Assembly: GCA_023404715.1 (NCBI GenBank)
Contig: JAEYAR010000214.1
Location: 1 to 64,000, forward strand
Direction of reading: 5' to 3'
Origin: Bacillota bacterium
GTDB taxonomy: Bacteria > Bacillota > Clostridia > Christensenellales > Aristaeellaceae
DNA: 64,000 nucleotides
In this document: one piece after another, positions 35,989 to 45,336 of the stretch
Layout of the letters: each line of letters opens with the position of its first letter
Position numbering within the stretch: the stretch's first letter is position 1
Position numbers and translations under genes: made by a program
The notes under the pieces: generated by a model
Told to the model about the DNA's origin: nothing
Databases searched by the model: none
Seen by the model: the letters and a program-made list of their open reading frames with translations, nothing else

Positions 35989-36171
35989 GCGGCAAAACGC
36001 GCCTTGCCCCCACCGGCCGGCGCCCGTCCTTGCATCAGCGGAGTGCGTAACCTGGTGCGTATACGCACAGAGCTACGGGGCGGGCGACACAATGCGCGCA
36101 CTTAAGCATTCAGATGACATGGCTTTTGCTGTCATCCTATTTATGATACGCGGGGCTCCGGCGCAAAACTG

Positions 36172-36200
36172 TTGAGGCCGGCGGGTAGATATGGTATAAT
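36172..36200 (+). promoter_or_regulatory. Promoter of the exopolysaccharide operon
   Basis: TTGAGG (36172-36177) and TATAAT (36195-36200), 17-base spacer, with TGG before the -10. Just upstream of the first glycosyltransferase; no other promoter is needed for the following genes. Confidence 0.75.
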
Positions 36201-36255
36201 AGAACATCACGGACCCGGCAGCATGCAGCACGGCTGCGGAATTGGATGTGACCTG

Positions 36256-37272
36256 ATGGAGCGCCCTTTTATTTCGCTGGTTTTGCCCGTACGCAATGAA
36301 GAGAGGTATATACGCGATTGCGCCGAATCGCTCTTTTCACAGGATTATCCGAAAGAGCGCATGGAGGTGCTTTTTGTCGACGGCTGTTCGACGGACCGGA
36401 CGGTCGAAATCCTCACGGCCATGCAGGCGGAGCATCCGCTGCTGCGCGTGCTCTCAAACCCCGACCGCACCGTCCCTTACGCGATGAACATCGGCATCCG
36501 CGAGAGCCGGGGAGAGTTTATCGTGCGCATGGACGCGCACGCGGCATACGCGCGCGACTACGTCTCGCGCTGCATCGAAACGCTGCAAACCGTATCGTGC
36601 GACAACGCGGGCGGCGTTTGCATCACGAAGGGGCGCGGGTACATGGGCCGGGCCATCGCGCTCGCGTTGTCCACGCCCTTTGGCGTGGGAAATTCCATGT
36701 TTCGCCTGGACGTGCGCAGCGGATACGTGGACACCGTGCCCTTCGGCGCGTTCCGGCGCAATCTGTTCGACCGCATCGGCCTGTACGACGAGCGTCTTAC
36801 GCGCAACCAGGACAACGAGCTCAATTACCGCATTCGCAAAAACGGAGGGAAAATCTATCTCGACCAAAATATCCGCTGCACGTATTACTGCCGGGATACG
36901 CTGCGCGGCATCATGAAGATGGGCTTTCAGAACGGCATGTGGAACGTGATCACCCTGTTCCTGTGTCCCGGCTCGATGGGCGTGCGCCACTTTGTTCCGC
37001 TGGGCTTCGTGCTCTCTACGATCGCTCTGGCGCTGCTCTCTTTGCTGTGCGGGCCGCAGGTGTTCGGCGTGCTGCTCGGGCTGGAGTGGTTCGCCTACCT
37101 GTCGCTCGACGCTTTTTACAGCTACACTGTCGCGCAGCGTGAGGGCATGAAGTACCTGCCCGTGCTGCCGGCGATCTTTCCAGCCTTTCATATCGCCTAT
37201 GGCCTGGGCTCGCTGCGCGGCTTTTTCGCGTTGCCGCGCTTTCTTAGCGGAAAGCGAGGACAAAAAAGATGA
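36256..37272 (+). CDS. Family 2 glycosyltransferase, ExoA/succinoglycan-type
   Basis: 338 aa. ATG at 36256 is preferred because it is the first residue before the conserved GT2 start (FISLVLPVRNEERYIRDC); earlier in-frame starts have no better site. Motifs: VDGCSTDRTVE, MDAHAAYARDY (D-x-H/D element) and TRNQDNELNYRIRKNGG. Two or three C-terminal helices (~255-340). It probably extends a lipid-linked repeat unit. First gene of the exopolysaccharide operon, overlapping the next gene by four bases. Confidence 0.85.
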   Translation: MERPFISLVLPVRNEERYIRDCAESLFSQDYPKERMEVLFVDGCSTDRTVEILTAMQAEHPLLRVLSNPDRTVPYAMNIGIRESRGEFIVRMDAHAAYARDYVSRCIETLQTVSCDNAGGVCITKGRGYMGRAIALALSTPFGVGNSMFRLDVRSGYVDTVPFGAFRRNLFDRIGLYDERLTRNQDNELNYRIRKNGGKIYLDQNIRCTYYCRDTLRGIMKMGFQNGMWNVITLFLCPGSMGVRHFVPLGFVLSTIALALLSLLCGPQVFGVLLGLEWFAYLSLDAFYSYTVAQREGMKYLPVLPAIFPAFHIAYGLGSLRGFFALPRFLSGKRGQKR

Positions 37273-38393
37273 AGATCCTGCACGTGTGTTGCAATTACGC
37301 GGATACAAAGGTGTTTAAGAGCCTTTTTTCGCACCTGGCCGCGCAGGGTACGGCGCAGAGCGTCTACGTGCCCGAAAAGCGCGAGAAGGACATGGGGAGA
37401 AATGTGCCGGAGGACGGGGCTTTTGGCGTGCATTATAGCCTGATCGTGCGGCCCATAGACAAGCTCCTTTACTTTACCAAGGCGCGGCGTGCGCTGCCCG
37501 ATCTATTGCGCAAGGTCGAACTGGCCGGGGTGAACCTCGTGCACGCGCATACGCTCTTCACGGACGGAGGCATCGCCTACCGATTGCAGCGGGAGACGGG
37601 CCTGCCGTTCGTGGTGACGCTTCGCTTTTCCGACATCGAATATTTCTATAAGTACGAACCGCACCTGCGCCCGCACGCGGCGCGGATCCTCCGCGCGGCG
37701 AGCCGGATCCTCTTCCTCTCGCCCGTACACCGCGACAAGGTGCTCTCGCGCTACGTGGCCGCGGGAGAACGGGAGGCGATGGCCGCAAAATCCTGCGTCG
37801 TGCCCAACGGCATCGAGCCGGTCTGGCTGGACGGCGGGGCGCATGCCCTGCCGTCCAACCGGCTCAAAATTGCCTTTGCGGGCAAGCTGACGGCGCGCAA
37901 GCAGCCGGGCAAGGCTGTCGCGGCGGCAGAGCTGCTCGCGCAGCGGCTTCCGGGCCGGGCGGTGTCGCTGCAGCTGGCGGGGGAAGGCGAACTGCGGCCA
38001 CAGCTGGAGCGGCTGCACGCCGTGAAAGCGGGCAGGGCCTCTCTTTTGGGGCGTATGGAAGGAATGGACGCGCTCAAAGCGTTTTATGACGGGTGCGACC
38101 TGCTGCTCGTGCCCTCCACGGCGGAGACGTTCGGCATGGTCTATCTGGAGGCGATGAGCCGGGGGCTGCCCGTGCTCTACACGCGCGGGCAGGGGTTCGA
38201 CGGACAGTTTCCGGAGGGGAGCGTCGGCTTCTCGGTAGACCCCGGGGACGTCGCGGACATGGCGGACAAGGCGGAGGCCTGCCTGCAAGACTACGAGGCG
38301 ATGAGCCGGCGCTGCATCGAGGGCGCCTGCGCACTCGCCTGGCCGCGCATTGCCGGGCGTATGCAAGCGATCTACAGGGAGGCGACCGTATGA
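37269..38393 (+). CDS. Family 4 glycosyltransferase
   Basis: 374 aa. Two-domain GT-B: NLVHAHTLFTDGGIAYRL near 85-100, VVPNGIE near 175, FAGKLTARKQ near 200 and the retaining E-x7-E motif ETFGMVYLE near 280. Cytoplasmic sugar transfer to a growing repeat. ATGA overlaps on both sides show tight coupling in the operon. Confidence 0.9.
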   Translation: MKILHVCCNYADTKVFKSLFSHLAAQGTAQSVYVPEKREKDMGRNVPEDGAFGVHYSLIVRPIDKLLYFTKARRALPDLLRKVELAGVNLVHAHTLFTDGGIAYRLQRETGLPFVVTLRFSDIEYFYKYEPHLRPHAARILRAASRILFLSPVHRDKVLSRYVAAGEREAMAAKSCVVPNGIEPVWLDGGAHALPSNRLKIAFAGKLTARKQPGKAVAAAELLAQRLPGRAVSLQLAGEGELRPQLERLHAVKAGRASLLGRMEGMDALKAFYDGCDLLLVPSTAETFGMVYLEAMSRGLPVLYTRGQGFDGQFPEGSVGFSVDPGDVADMADKAEACLQDYEAMSRRCIEGACALAWPRIAGRMQAIYREATV

Positions 38394-39592
38394 CGAACGA
38401 AGGGCCGCTACGGGTGCTCGTGCTGGTGCACAGGCAGTTGGACAATAGCCCTTATTGCTTTTTCGTGCACGATCAGGTCAAGGCGCTGCGCGCGCTGGGG
38501 CACGACGTACAGGTGATCTCGCCCGTGGGCACCCTGCCCTTTTATGGACGGCTGCGCCCGGAGGCGGCGGCGGTCGTACGAAAGACGCCGCGCCGCGCGG
38601 TGGTGGAGGGCGTGCCGGTCTATTATCCGCGCTTCCCCGCGCTGGGCGACGCGGGCGAGCGGCTGCTCGGCGGCGGGCCCGAAGCGCGTGCGGCGATACG
38701 GACCGCGATGCGGCTGCATAAGGACAAGCCCTTTGACCTCGTGCACGCGCATATGCTGGACCGGGACGGGCATGCGGGGCGGTTCATCGCCGCGAAACTC
38801 GGCGTGCCGATCGCGCTCACCGTGCACGGCACGGACGTCTTTCGCTACTTCGGCAAAGGCAAGATGCCCAGCCCCCGCAACATCGAGACGGCGCGCTCGG
38901 TAGACGGGCTGATGGCCGTATCGCAAAAGCTTTTATCGCTGGTGGCGCCTTACCGCGGGGATGGGCTCAGCGAGGTGATCCCCAACGGGGTAGACTTGTC
39001 GCTCGTGGACCCCGCGCCGGTGAACGCGCCGCGCAGCGTCCTCTCCGTCGGCACGCTCAAGGCGCGCAAGTGCATGGGCGCGACGCTCGATGCGTTCAGC
39101 GCCGTCGCAGGGGACTACCCGGACGCGCGCCTTACGATCGTGGGCATCGGGGAGGAGCGGGGGGCGCTCAAGCGGCGGATCGACGAGCGCGGGCTGTCCG
39201 CGCGGGCGATCCTTACCGGCGGCGTCACGCACGGCGAGGTCATGCAGCTGATGGCACAAAGCGACGCGTTCGTGCTGCCCAGCTACGACGAGGGGCAGGG
39301 CATCGTCTACATCGAGGCGATGGCCTCCGGCTGCGTGGCCGTGGGCAGCGTAGACGAGGGCATCAGCGAGACCATCCGGGACGGAGAGAACGGCTTTCTC
39401 GTGCCGGCAGGGGACGCGCAGGCGGTAGCGCGCACGCTGCGGCGTATTTTCGACGCCCCGGACCGCTTACAGGGCCTGCGCCGGCAGGCCAGGCAGGACG
39501 CGCTCGCGCTCTCGTGGGCGCAAAACGCCCGGCGCACGGCGGCCTTCTATCGCCGGGTGATAGACGCGGCGGGGAAAGCGAACTCGAGATAG
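38390..39592 (+). CDS. Family 4 glycosyltransferase
   Basis: 400 aa. ATG at 38390 overlaps the previous stop (ATGA). DLVHAHMLDRDGHAG, a VHGTDVFRYFGKGK acceptor region, VIPNGVD near 203 and E-x7-E EGQGIVYIE near 310 show GT-B, GT4. Probably adds another sugar to the exopolysaccharide repeat. Confidence 0.9.
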   Translation: MTNEGPLRVLVLVHRQLDNSPYCFFVHDQVKALRALGHDVQVISPVGTLPFYGRLRPEAAAVVRKTPRRAVVEGVPVYYPRFPALGDAGERLLGGGPEARAAIRTAMRLHKDKPFDLVHAHMLDRDGHAGRFIAAKLGVPIALTVHGTDVFRYFGKGKMPSPRNIETARSVDGLMAVSQKLLSLVAPYRGDGLSEVIPNGVDLSLVDPAPVNAPRSVLSVGTLKARKCMGATLDAFSAVAGDYPDARLTIVGIGEERGALKRRIDERGLSARAILTGGVTHGEVMQLMAQSDAFVLPSYDEGQGIVYIEAMASGCVAVGSVDEGISETIRDGENGFLVPAGDAQAVARTLRRIFDAPDRLQGLRRQARQDALALSWAQNARRTAAFYRRVIDAAGKANSR

Positions 39593-39606
39593 AGGAGGAT
39601 GGACGG

Positions 39607-40944
39607 ATGAAGAAAAAAGGCGTGGATTCGTCAGGACTGCTCAGGCTCTACGACAAGTGTGTGGGGGTCTTTGCCGAGCTGTTCGACACGCGGCTGCTGA
39701 CGCCGATGGTGACGGCGCTCCTCTTTTACACGGTGCTCTTTACGCAGCGGAAATTTCCGATGCGCTGGATGTACTTCGTGCTCTTTGGGATGGTGCTCGT
39801 GCTCATCGTCTCTTTCACGGCGCGCACGCCCGGCATGCATCGGGCGCGCTGGCACAGGGGCATGGCGGGGCTCTGGTTCGCGCTGCACGGCTGGATGACG
39901 GTCTCGGGCCTTTTTTACGAGGACTGGCTGCCCGAGGCGCTGGCGCTGCTTATGATTTATCCCTTCGTGTTTTCGGTCTTTACGTCGCGGGAGGACCGCG
40001 GAACGTTTCGCTCGATCCTTCGGGGATGCGTCTTCGCGGTGCTGCCCTTTCTCGTCTGGTCGTACGCGACCCGGCCGCTCGTCATCGGCTACCCGGGCTA
40101 TTACGGCGTGTTTTACAACGCGAACGGGCTGGCCATGTGCTGCATCGTGATGAGCGTGAGCGCGCTGCTGCTGACACAGTCGGCCTGGCTGGAGCGCAGG
40201 AAGGGGCAGACGGCCTTTTACGGGATCGTGACGCTCGCGGGCAGCGCGACGTTGCTGCTGACGCTTTCACGCTCGGCGCTGCTTTCGTACATCGGGGTGT
40301 TGGCGATCGTCGTGCCGGCGATGCTGCTGCGCACGGCGCGCAGGCCCGGCCGCGTGATCTTGGCGACGCTGGCGGCGGTTTTGGTGCTGGGCGGCATGGG
40401 GCTTTACGTCACGCAGCTCAAGTTTCACCAGGTCGCCGTCGAGGATTGGGAGACGGCGCAGTATAACTACGAGCACTACGGCGCGCCCATCGTCGTCGAC
40501 CCGCCGGAGGAGCGGAGGATGACGCTGGACGATTTGACGAGCGACCGCTACGGCATCTGGCGGATGGCGCTATCAAACCTGACGCTCACCGGTCACGAAA
40601 CGGCGGTCGTAGAGGAATGGGTCGCCTGGGACGGCGGTGCGCGCAGGTTCAACGCGCACAATTCCTTCGTGGCGGTCGCCTACCAGAACGGCTGGCCCGC
40701 GGGGCTCCTGTTCCTGTGCTACGTGGCGCTGTCGACCTATCGTGCGGGGCGCTATTACTGGCTGCACCGGCGCAAGAGCCCGCTGTACATGGCGCCGCTG
40801 GCTTTTTCCGTGGTGTTCATCATGGAGAGCCTCTTCGAATCGGTATACGCGCCCTTCTCGGTCGTCGGTTGCGCTTACCTGCTGGTGCAAGGCGTGCTGC
40901 TGCGCGCGGACCTGATGGAGGATGGCTCGGAGGCGCAGGCATGA
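39607..40944 (+). CDS. O-antigen ligase / polymerase-like membrane protein (Wzy-type)
   Basis: 445 aa. ATG at 39607 follows GAGGAT. About eleven hydrophobic segments and one large outside loop (~270-340, ending in the H-N-S-F motif FNAHNSFVAVAYQNG that marks Wzy_C/O-antigen ligase proteins). LSRSALLSYIG before the loop is also typical. It probably polymerises repeats outside the membrane. Embedded between glycosyltransferases with ATGA coupling to the next. Confidence 0.82.
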   Translation: MKKKGVDSSGLLRLYDKCVGVFAELFDTRLLTPMVTALLFYTVLFTQRKFPMRWMYFVLFGMVLVLIVSFTARTPGMHRARWHRGMAGLWFALHGWMTVSGLFYEDWLPEALALLMIYPFVFSVFTSREDRGTFRSILRGCVFAVLPFLVWSYATRPLVIGYPGYYGVFYNANGLAMCCIVMSVSALLLTQSAWLERRKGQTAFYGIVTLAGSATLLLTLSRSALLSYIGVLAIVVPAMLLRTARRPGRVILATLAAVLVLGGMGLYVTQLKFHQVAVEDWETAQYNYEHYGAPIVVDPPEERRMTLDDLTSDRYGIWRMALSNLTLTGHETAVVEEWVAWDGGARRFNAHNSFVAVAYQNGWPAGLLFLCYVALSTYRAGRYYWLHRRKSPLYMAPLAFSVVFIMESLFESVYAPFSVVGCAYLLVQGVLLRADLMEDGSEAQA

Positions 40945-41957
40945 AGGTATCGATCGTCGTGCCCGTGTACAACGGCGCGCGCTTTTTGAAGGAATGCCTG
41001 GACTCGCTCCTGAGCCAGACGCTGCGGGACGTCGAGGTGATCGTCGTCGACGACGCCTCGACCGACTCCACGCCGACGGTGCTGAGCGATTACAGGCGGC
41101 GCGACCCGCGCGTCGTCGTGCTAACGCAGGATAAAAACACGGGCGTCTCCGGCGCGCGCAACCGGGGCATCGAGGCCGCGCAGGGGGAGTACGTCGGCTT
41201 TTGCGACGCGGACGACTGGATTGAGCCGCCGATGTTCGAAATTCTCTACGACGCGGCAAAGCGGCGGGAGGCGGACGTGAGCTTTTGCGGCGTATACAAG
41301 AACCTGGAGCGCCGGGCCGTGCAGGTGGACCTGCCCTTTGCGGACGGGGCCTGCTTTGACGCCCGCGGCATCAGGGAGACGCTCGTGCCCGCGATGCTCT
41401 CTACGAAAACCGACAGCGAGGAGCTGCCGGTGAGCGGCTACACGCCGCGCAACCTCTTCCGGCGGGAGTTGCTCGCCGGGCTATCGTTCGATACGGACAT
41501 CCGCTACGCCGAGGACCTGCTCTTCATCGTAAGGGCGCTGCTACGCGCGCGGCTGGCGACCGTGGTCAACAGGCCGCTGTATCACTATAGATTCCACGGC
41601 GGATCGGCCACCAAGCGCTACAGCGCCCACGTGCCCGCCTCGCACGAGCGCTGCCATGCCCGGCTGGAGGAGGCGTTCGACGGGGAGGGCCTTACGCAGG
41701 CCTACGCGCAGCGGATGCGGATCCGCAGGCGAAAGAGCGCGGTGCTCGCGGTGGAGAACCTGAGCCTGCCGGGCACGCCGTACGGCTTTTGGGAGCGCGT
41801 CGCGCGCGCAAGGGCGTATATGCGCCGCGAGGACGTGCGCTCGCTCTTTGCGCTCGTGCCGCTCAAGGGTCTGCCGCCGCGCCTGTGCGCGAAGTACGCG
41901 CTGATGCGCGGCCGCTGCGCGTTTTTGCTCACAGCGCTCTTTAGCCTGATGCGATGA
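40941..41957 (+). CDS. Family 2 glycosyltransferase
   Basis: 338 aa. Starts with VSIVVPVYNGARFLKECL, DDASTDSTPTVL near 40-50 and CDADDWIEPPMFEIL (D-x-D) near 88-100; the rest is soluble with a basic C-terminus. Inverting GT-A transferase adding a sugar to the repeat. ATGA overlap with the polymerase gene. Confidence 0.9.
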   Translation: MKVSIVVPVYNGARFLKECLDSLLSQTLRDVEVIVVDDASTDSTPTVLSDYRRRDPRVVVLTQDKNTGVSGARNRGIEAAQGEYVGFCDADDWIEPPMFEILYDAAKRREADVSFCGVYKNLERRAVQVDLPFADGACFDARGIRETLVPAMLSTKTDSEELPVSGYTPRNLFRRELLAGLSFDTDIRYAEDLLFIVRALLRARLATVVNRPLYHYRFHGGSATKRYSAHVPASHERCHARLEEAFDGEGLTQAYAQRMRIRRRKSAVLAVENLSLPGTPYGFWERVARARAYMRREDVRSLFALVPLKGLPPRLCAKYALMRGRCAFLLTALFSLMR

Positions 41958-41968
41958 GGTGAGGGGTC

Positions 41969-42649
41969 ATGGAGGAACAAAGGGATGGGGGGATTGACGT
42001 GGCCGAATGGCAGGACATCGAGGCGTCCCTCGCGAAGAAGAAAGGACAGCTTTGCGTCAAGCGCGCGCTGGACGTCGCGCTCTCGCTTGCGGGGATCGTC
42101 GTGCTCTCGCCCGTTCTGATCTGCTGCGCGGCGGCGATCAAGCTCGATTCGCCGGGCCCCGTGTTTTACAGGCAAGTGCGCGTAGGGCGCGGCGGGAAGA
42201 CGTTTCGCATTTACAAGCTGCGCACGATGAAGGACGGTGCGGACAGGCGCGGGCCCGAGATCACCGTCGGGGGCGACGCCCGCATCACCCGGGTGGGGCG
42301 CGTGCTGCGCAAATACAAGCTGGACGAGCTGGCGCAGCTGTTCAATGTGCTGCTTGGCGACATGAGCTTCGTGGGACCCAGGCCCGAGGTGCCGCGCTAC
42401 GTAAAGCTCTATAGCGACGCGCAGCGCAAGGTGCTGCTCGTGCGCCCCGGCATTACAGACACCGCCTCGATCGCCTATCGAAACGAGAACGATCTGCTGG
42501 CCACGAGCGCCGATCCCGAGCGCACGTACGTGGAAGAGGTCATGCCCGCAAAGCTGGAGCTGGGCCGCCAATACATCGAACAATTCTCCCTATGGGGCGA
42601 CCTGCGGCTGATTTGGGAAACCGTCTTCGCGGTCGCGAAGGGCGAATAA
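41969..42649 (+). CDS. Initiating sugar transferase (bacterial_transf, PglC/WcaJ-type)
   Basis: 226 aa. Membrane-associated helix VALSLAGIVVLSPVLIC near 35-52, then SPGPVFYRQVRVGRGGK, IYKLRTMK and LGDMSFVGPRPEVPRY, the hallmark sequence of monotopic phosphoglycosyl transferases. It transfers a sugar phosphate to undecaprenyl phosphate and starts the repeat. The N-terminal WcaJ extension is missing, as in minimal PglC-like enzymes. It is unusual that it is the sixth gene, after the extending glycosyltransferases. Confidence 0.92.
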   Translation: MEEQRDGGIDVAEWQDIEASLAKKKGQLCVKRALDVALSLAGIVVLSPVLICCAAAIKLDSPGPVFYRQVRVGRGGKTFRIYKLRTMKDGADRRGPEITVGGDARITRVGRVLRKYKLDELAQLFNVLLGDMSFVGPRPEVPRYVKLYSDAQRKVLLVRPGITDTASIAYRNENDLLATSADPERTYVEEVMPAKLELGRQYIEQFSLWGDLRLIWETVFAVAKGE

Positions 42650-42681
42650 GGGGAGGCAAAGCCTTCCGACAGGAGGAGAAT

Positions 42682-44508
42682 ATGCGAAGCGCCTACACGA
42701 TTTTTAAACACCACCGGCTCGGCGACCCGTGCGTGACGGCGGGCGACCGCGCCTGCGTCATCGGCACGCAGGACGGCCTCTTTCCGGACATGGGCCACGC
42801 CATCCCGGGCGAGATGGGCGGCCTTTGGGCGGGGGATCTCAAGCTGTGCGACGGGTTTTTCCTCGCCATCGACGACGTGCCCCTACGCAGCTGCGATGCC
42901 TTTGAGGCGAGCCCGCAGTCGTGCACGTTCCACTACCGCATGCAGGGGGAGGGGCTGCACGTGGTGCGCAGCCAGTTCGTGCCCGACGGCGTCGCCGGGT
43001 GCGTGATCGACCTGCTGGTGGAAAACCTGCGGCCTGCGCCGCGCATGGCGGAAATCTCCTTTACCGTGCGCACGGACATCCTGCCCGCCTACAGCGAGGA
43101 GCAGGACCGGGAGGTCGGGCGAGACGTGTGCGAGTACGACGAGCGCACGCTGGCGTTTTATGCGCGCGATACCCGCAATCCCTGGCATGTGTGCTGGGGC
43201 GCGGACAGGGACGTGCCCGTGCTCCTTTGGGATATGCCGGACGAAATCTACGGCTTTGGCAACACGCGAGGGCGGGGCATCAACGGGCGGCTCTTTTACC
43301 GCCTGCGTCTGGCCGCGGGCGGCCAGGCCAAGCTGCGCCTGTACGTGGCGGGCGGGCGCATCGCCCGTTCGCAGGCGGAAGATTTGATCGACGATTTGCG
43401 GGCAAACGCCGGGGAATTGTTTGGAAAGAAGCGCGCGCGTCTTTCTGTCATGGAGGCTTGCGCCAGCGCGGCGCTGCCGGACGCGGACATCGAGCGGGCC
43501 TGGAACTGGGCTTGCATGAACCTGGAATGGCTGATGCGCGCAGTGCCGGGCGGTACGCGCGCGGTCTGCGAGAACCTGCCCGAGGCGCCAGGCTTTTTCA
43601 TGGGCGACAGCGAGGCCTCGCTCTCGGCGATGCTGCCGCTGGGCGGCGTGGAGACGCTGGAGGCCGCGCTGCGCCTGCTGCGCGACGTGAGCCAGGAGGC
43701 GGACGGCCCCGCGGGCCGCGTGGTCGGCGGCATCGCGCCGGACGGGCGCGTAGCCTCGCCCGGGGACGCGCTGCAAAGCGCGCGCTTTGTATCGCTCGTT
43801 TGGCGTACGTTTGAATGGACGGGGCATGTGGACTTCCTCGCGGACATGATGCCCTTTCTCGCGCAGTGCATGCATTACATCCGGCGCGAGACGAGAAACT
43901 TTGAGGACGCTGCGCTCGTCTATCGCAAGACCGTGCGGCGCATCGCCATGCAGTACGCGGCGATGCTGGAGGCGCTCTGCTATCAGGGCGCGGAGGAATG
44001 GCGCGCGTTGGCGGCGGGCATCGAGGCGCCGGAGGAGGCCGCGCTCGCGCCGGACGCCCCGCTCTCCAAGCAGGCTTTGTGGCACGGCGCGCGCGGACAT
44101 GTCGAGCAGATGCTCGGGTGCGTGCGGCGCATCGCCTCCACGCTGACCGAGGGCATGCCCGGCGCGCTCGTGGACGAGGACGCAGGCCCCGGCGTGTTCG
44201 TGCAGGCCAAGGCCCCCGCCGGCATCGTCTGGCCGATGACGCGCTACCTTTTCGGCATCCACCCGCAGTCGCCGCGCCGCCTGATTCTCTGGGAGCCGCA
44301 TACCCCCATCGGCTGGGACGGCTGGGCGCTCAAGGACCTGCGCATCGGCGACGCGACGTTCGACGTGAGCAGCCGCCGCCTCTCGCAGGGCAAGGCGGAG
44401 TATACGCTGCGCGCGAGCGAGCCGGGCTGGCGGGTCGCCGTCGTGCAGGACGGGGAAGAGAAGACGTACGAGCTGCCAGGCGAGCTGACGCTCGTGCTGG
44501 CGGACTGA
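42682..44508 (+). CDS. Glycosidase of the glycogen-debranching/six-hairpin type
   Basis: 608 aa, no signal peptide. ATG at 42682 follows AGGAGGAG. The N-terminal ~250 residues (YTIFKHHRLGDPCVT to LYVAGGRIA) form a beta domain like GDE_N. A helical part (ERAWNWACMNLEWLMRAVPGG, then GFFMGDSEASLSAM) resembles a six-hairpin glycosidase barrel. A C-terminal beta sandwich has LILWEPHTPIGWDG and ends at LVLAD. Possibly edits or recycles cytoplasmic oligosaccharide. Specificity unknown. It follows the sugar transferase directly. Confidence 0.65.
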   Translation: MRSAYTIFKHHRLGDPCVTAGDRACVIGTQDGLFPDMGHAIPGEMGGLWAGDLKLCDGFFLAIDDVPLRSCDAFEASPQSCTFHYRMQGEGLHVVRSQFVPDGVAGCVIDLLVENLRPAPRMAEISFTVRTDILPAYSEEQDREVGRDVCEYDERTLAFYARDTRNPWHVCWGADRDVPVLLWDMPDEIYGFGNTRGRGINGRLFYRLRLAAGGQAKLRLYVAGGRIARSQAEDLIDDLRANAGELFGKKRARLSVMEACASAALPDADIERAWNWACMNLEWLMRAVPGGTRAVCENLPEAPGFFMGDSEASLSAMLPLGGVETLEAALRLLRDVSQEADGPAGRVVGGIAPDGRVASPGDALQSARFVSLVWRTFEWTGHVDFLADMMPFLAQCMHYIRRETRNFEDAALVYRKTVRRIAMQYAAMLEALCYQGAEEWRALAAGIEAPEEAALAPDAPLSKQALWHGARGHVEQMLGCVRRIASTLTEGMPGALVDEDAGPGVFVQAKAPAGIVWPMTRYLFGIHPQSPRRLILWEPHTPIGWDGWALKDLRIGDATFDVSSRRLSQGKAEYTLRASEPGWRVAVVQDGEEKTYELPGELTLVLAD

Positions 44509-44522
44509 CGGAGGCTGGAGAG

Positions 44523-45323
44523 ATGGCAAAGCTCGGTTTTATCGGCGCGGGCAACATGGCCTGCGCGATCATCGGTGGCGTCGTCGCCAGCGGGATCGTC
44601 CCGGCGGGGGAGATCCTGGTGACCGCGGGGCACGAGGAGACCAGCGCGCGCGTGCGCACGCGCTTCGGGGTAAAGAGCGCGCGATCAAACGCGGCGCTGG
44701 CGCGGGAGAGCGAGTGCGTTCTGCTGTGCGTGAAGCCCATCGTCCTCCCGCAGGTGCTGGAGGAAGTCGCGGACGCGCTGCACGGCAAGCTGATCGTATC
44801 GATCGTCGCGGGATGGGATGTGGAGCGCCTGCGTCGGCATCTGCCGCACGACGCGCGCGTGATGCGCGTAATGCCCAACACGCCGCTGCTCGTGGGCGCG
44901 GGCATGTGCGTCTTCGACGCGCAGCATACGACGCGGCCGGAGGAATACGATTTTGTCAAGCGTCTGTTTGCCGCCGCGGGCGAAATCTGCGAGGTGGAGA
45001 CGCACGCATTCAACGCGGCGACGGGCATCAGCGGCTGCGGCCCGGCGTTCGTCTATCAGTTCATCGAGGCGTTGGCCGACGGCGGCGTCAAAAACGGCGT
45101 GCCGCGAAAGCTCGCCTATCAATTGGCGGCGCAGACGGTGCTGGGCGCGGGCGCGATGGTGCTCAGGACGGGGGAACACCCCGGCGCGCTCAAGGACGCC
45201 GTGTGCTCGCCGGGCGGCACGACCATCGAGGGCGTGGCCGCGCTGGAGCGCGGCGGCTTGCGCGCGGCGGTCATCGACGCGGTGACGGCTACGGTGGAGA
45301 AGACCGCGAAACTCAAGGGTTGA
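44523..45323 (+). CDS. proC: Pyrroline-5-carboxylate reductase
   Basis: 266 aa. N-terminal Rossmann motif GFIGAGNMACAIIGG, RVMPNTPLLVGAGM near 118-131 and the signature PGGTTIEGVAALERGGL near 228-244 identify ProC. It makes proline with NAD(P)H. It starts 15 bases after the glycosidase gene and probably rides in the same transcript; no functional link to exopolysaccharide is obvious. Confidence 0.93.
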   Translation: MAKLGFIGAGNMACAIIGGVVASGIVPAGEILVTAGHEETSARVRTRFGVKSARSNAALARESECVLLCVKPIVLPQVLEEVADALHGKLIVSIVAGWDVERLRRHLPHDARVMRVMPNTPLLVGAGMCVFDAQHTTRPEEYDFVKRLFAAAGEICEVETHAFNAATGISGCGPAFVYQFIEALADGGVKNGVPRKLAYQLAAQTVLGAGAMVLRTGEHPGALKDAVCSPGGTTIEGVAALERGGLRAAVIDAVTATVEKTAKLKG

Positions 45324-45336
45324 AAGGCTGGATCGC

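Larger units (their letters stand above)
35921..36255. other. Intergenic region with two outward promoters and a palindrome
   Basis: About 335 bases without a gene. It holds the GDPD promoter, a perfect 14-bp palindrome GTGCGTATACGCAC (36055-36068), a half-site-like GTGCGTAA (36043-36050), and the exopolysaccharide promoter at 36172. Confidence 0.6.
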
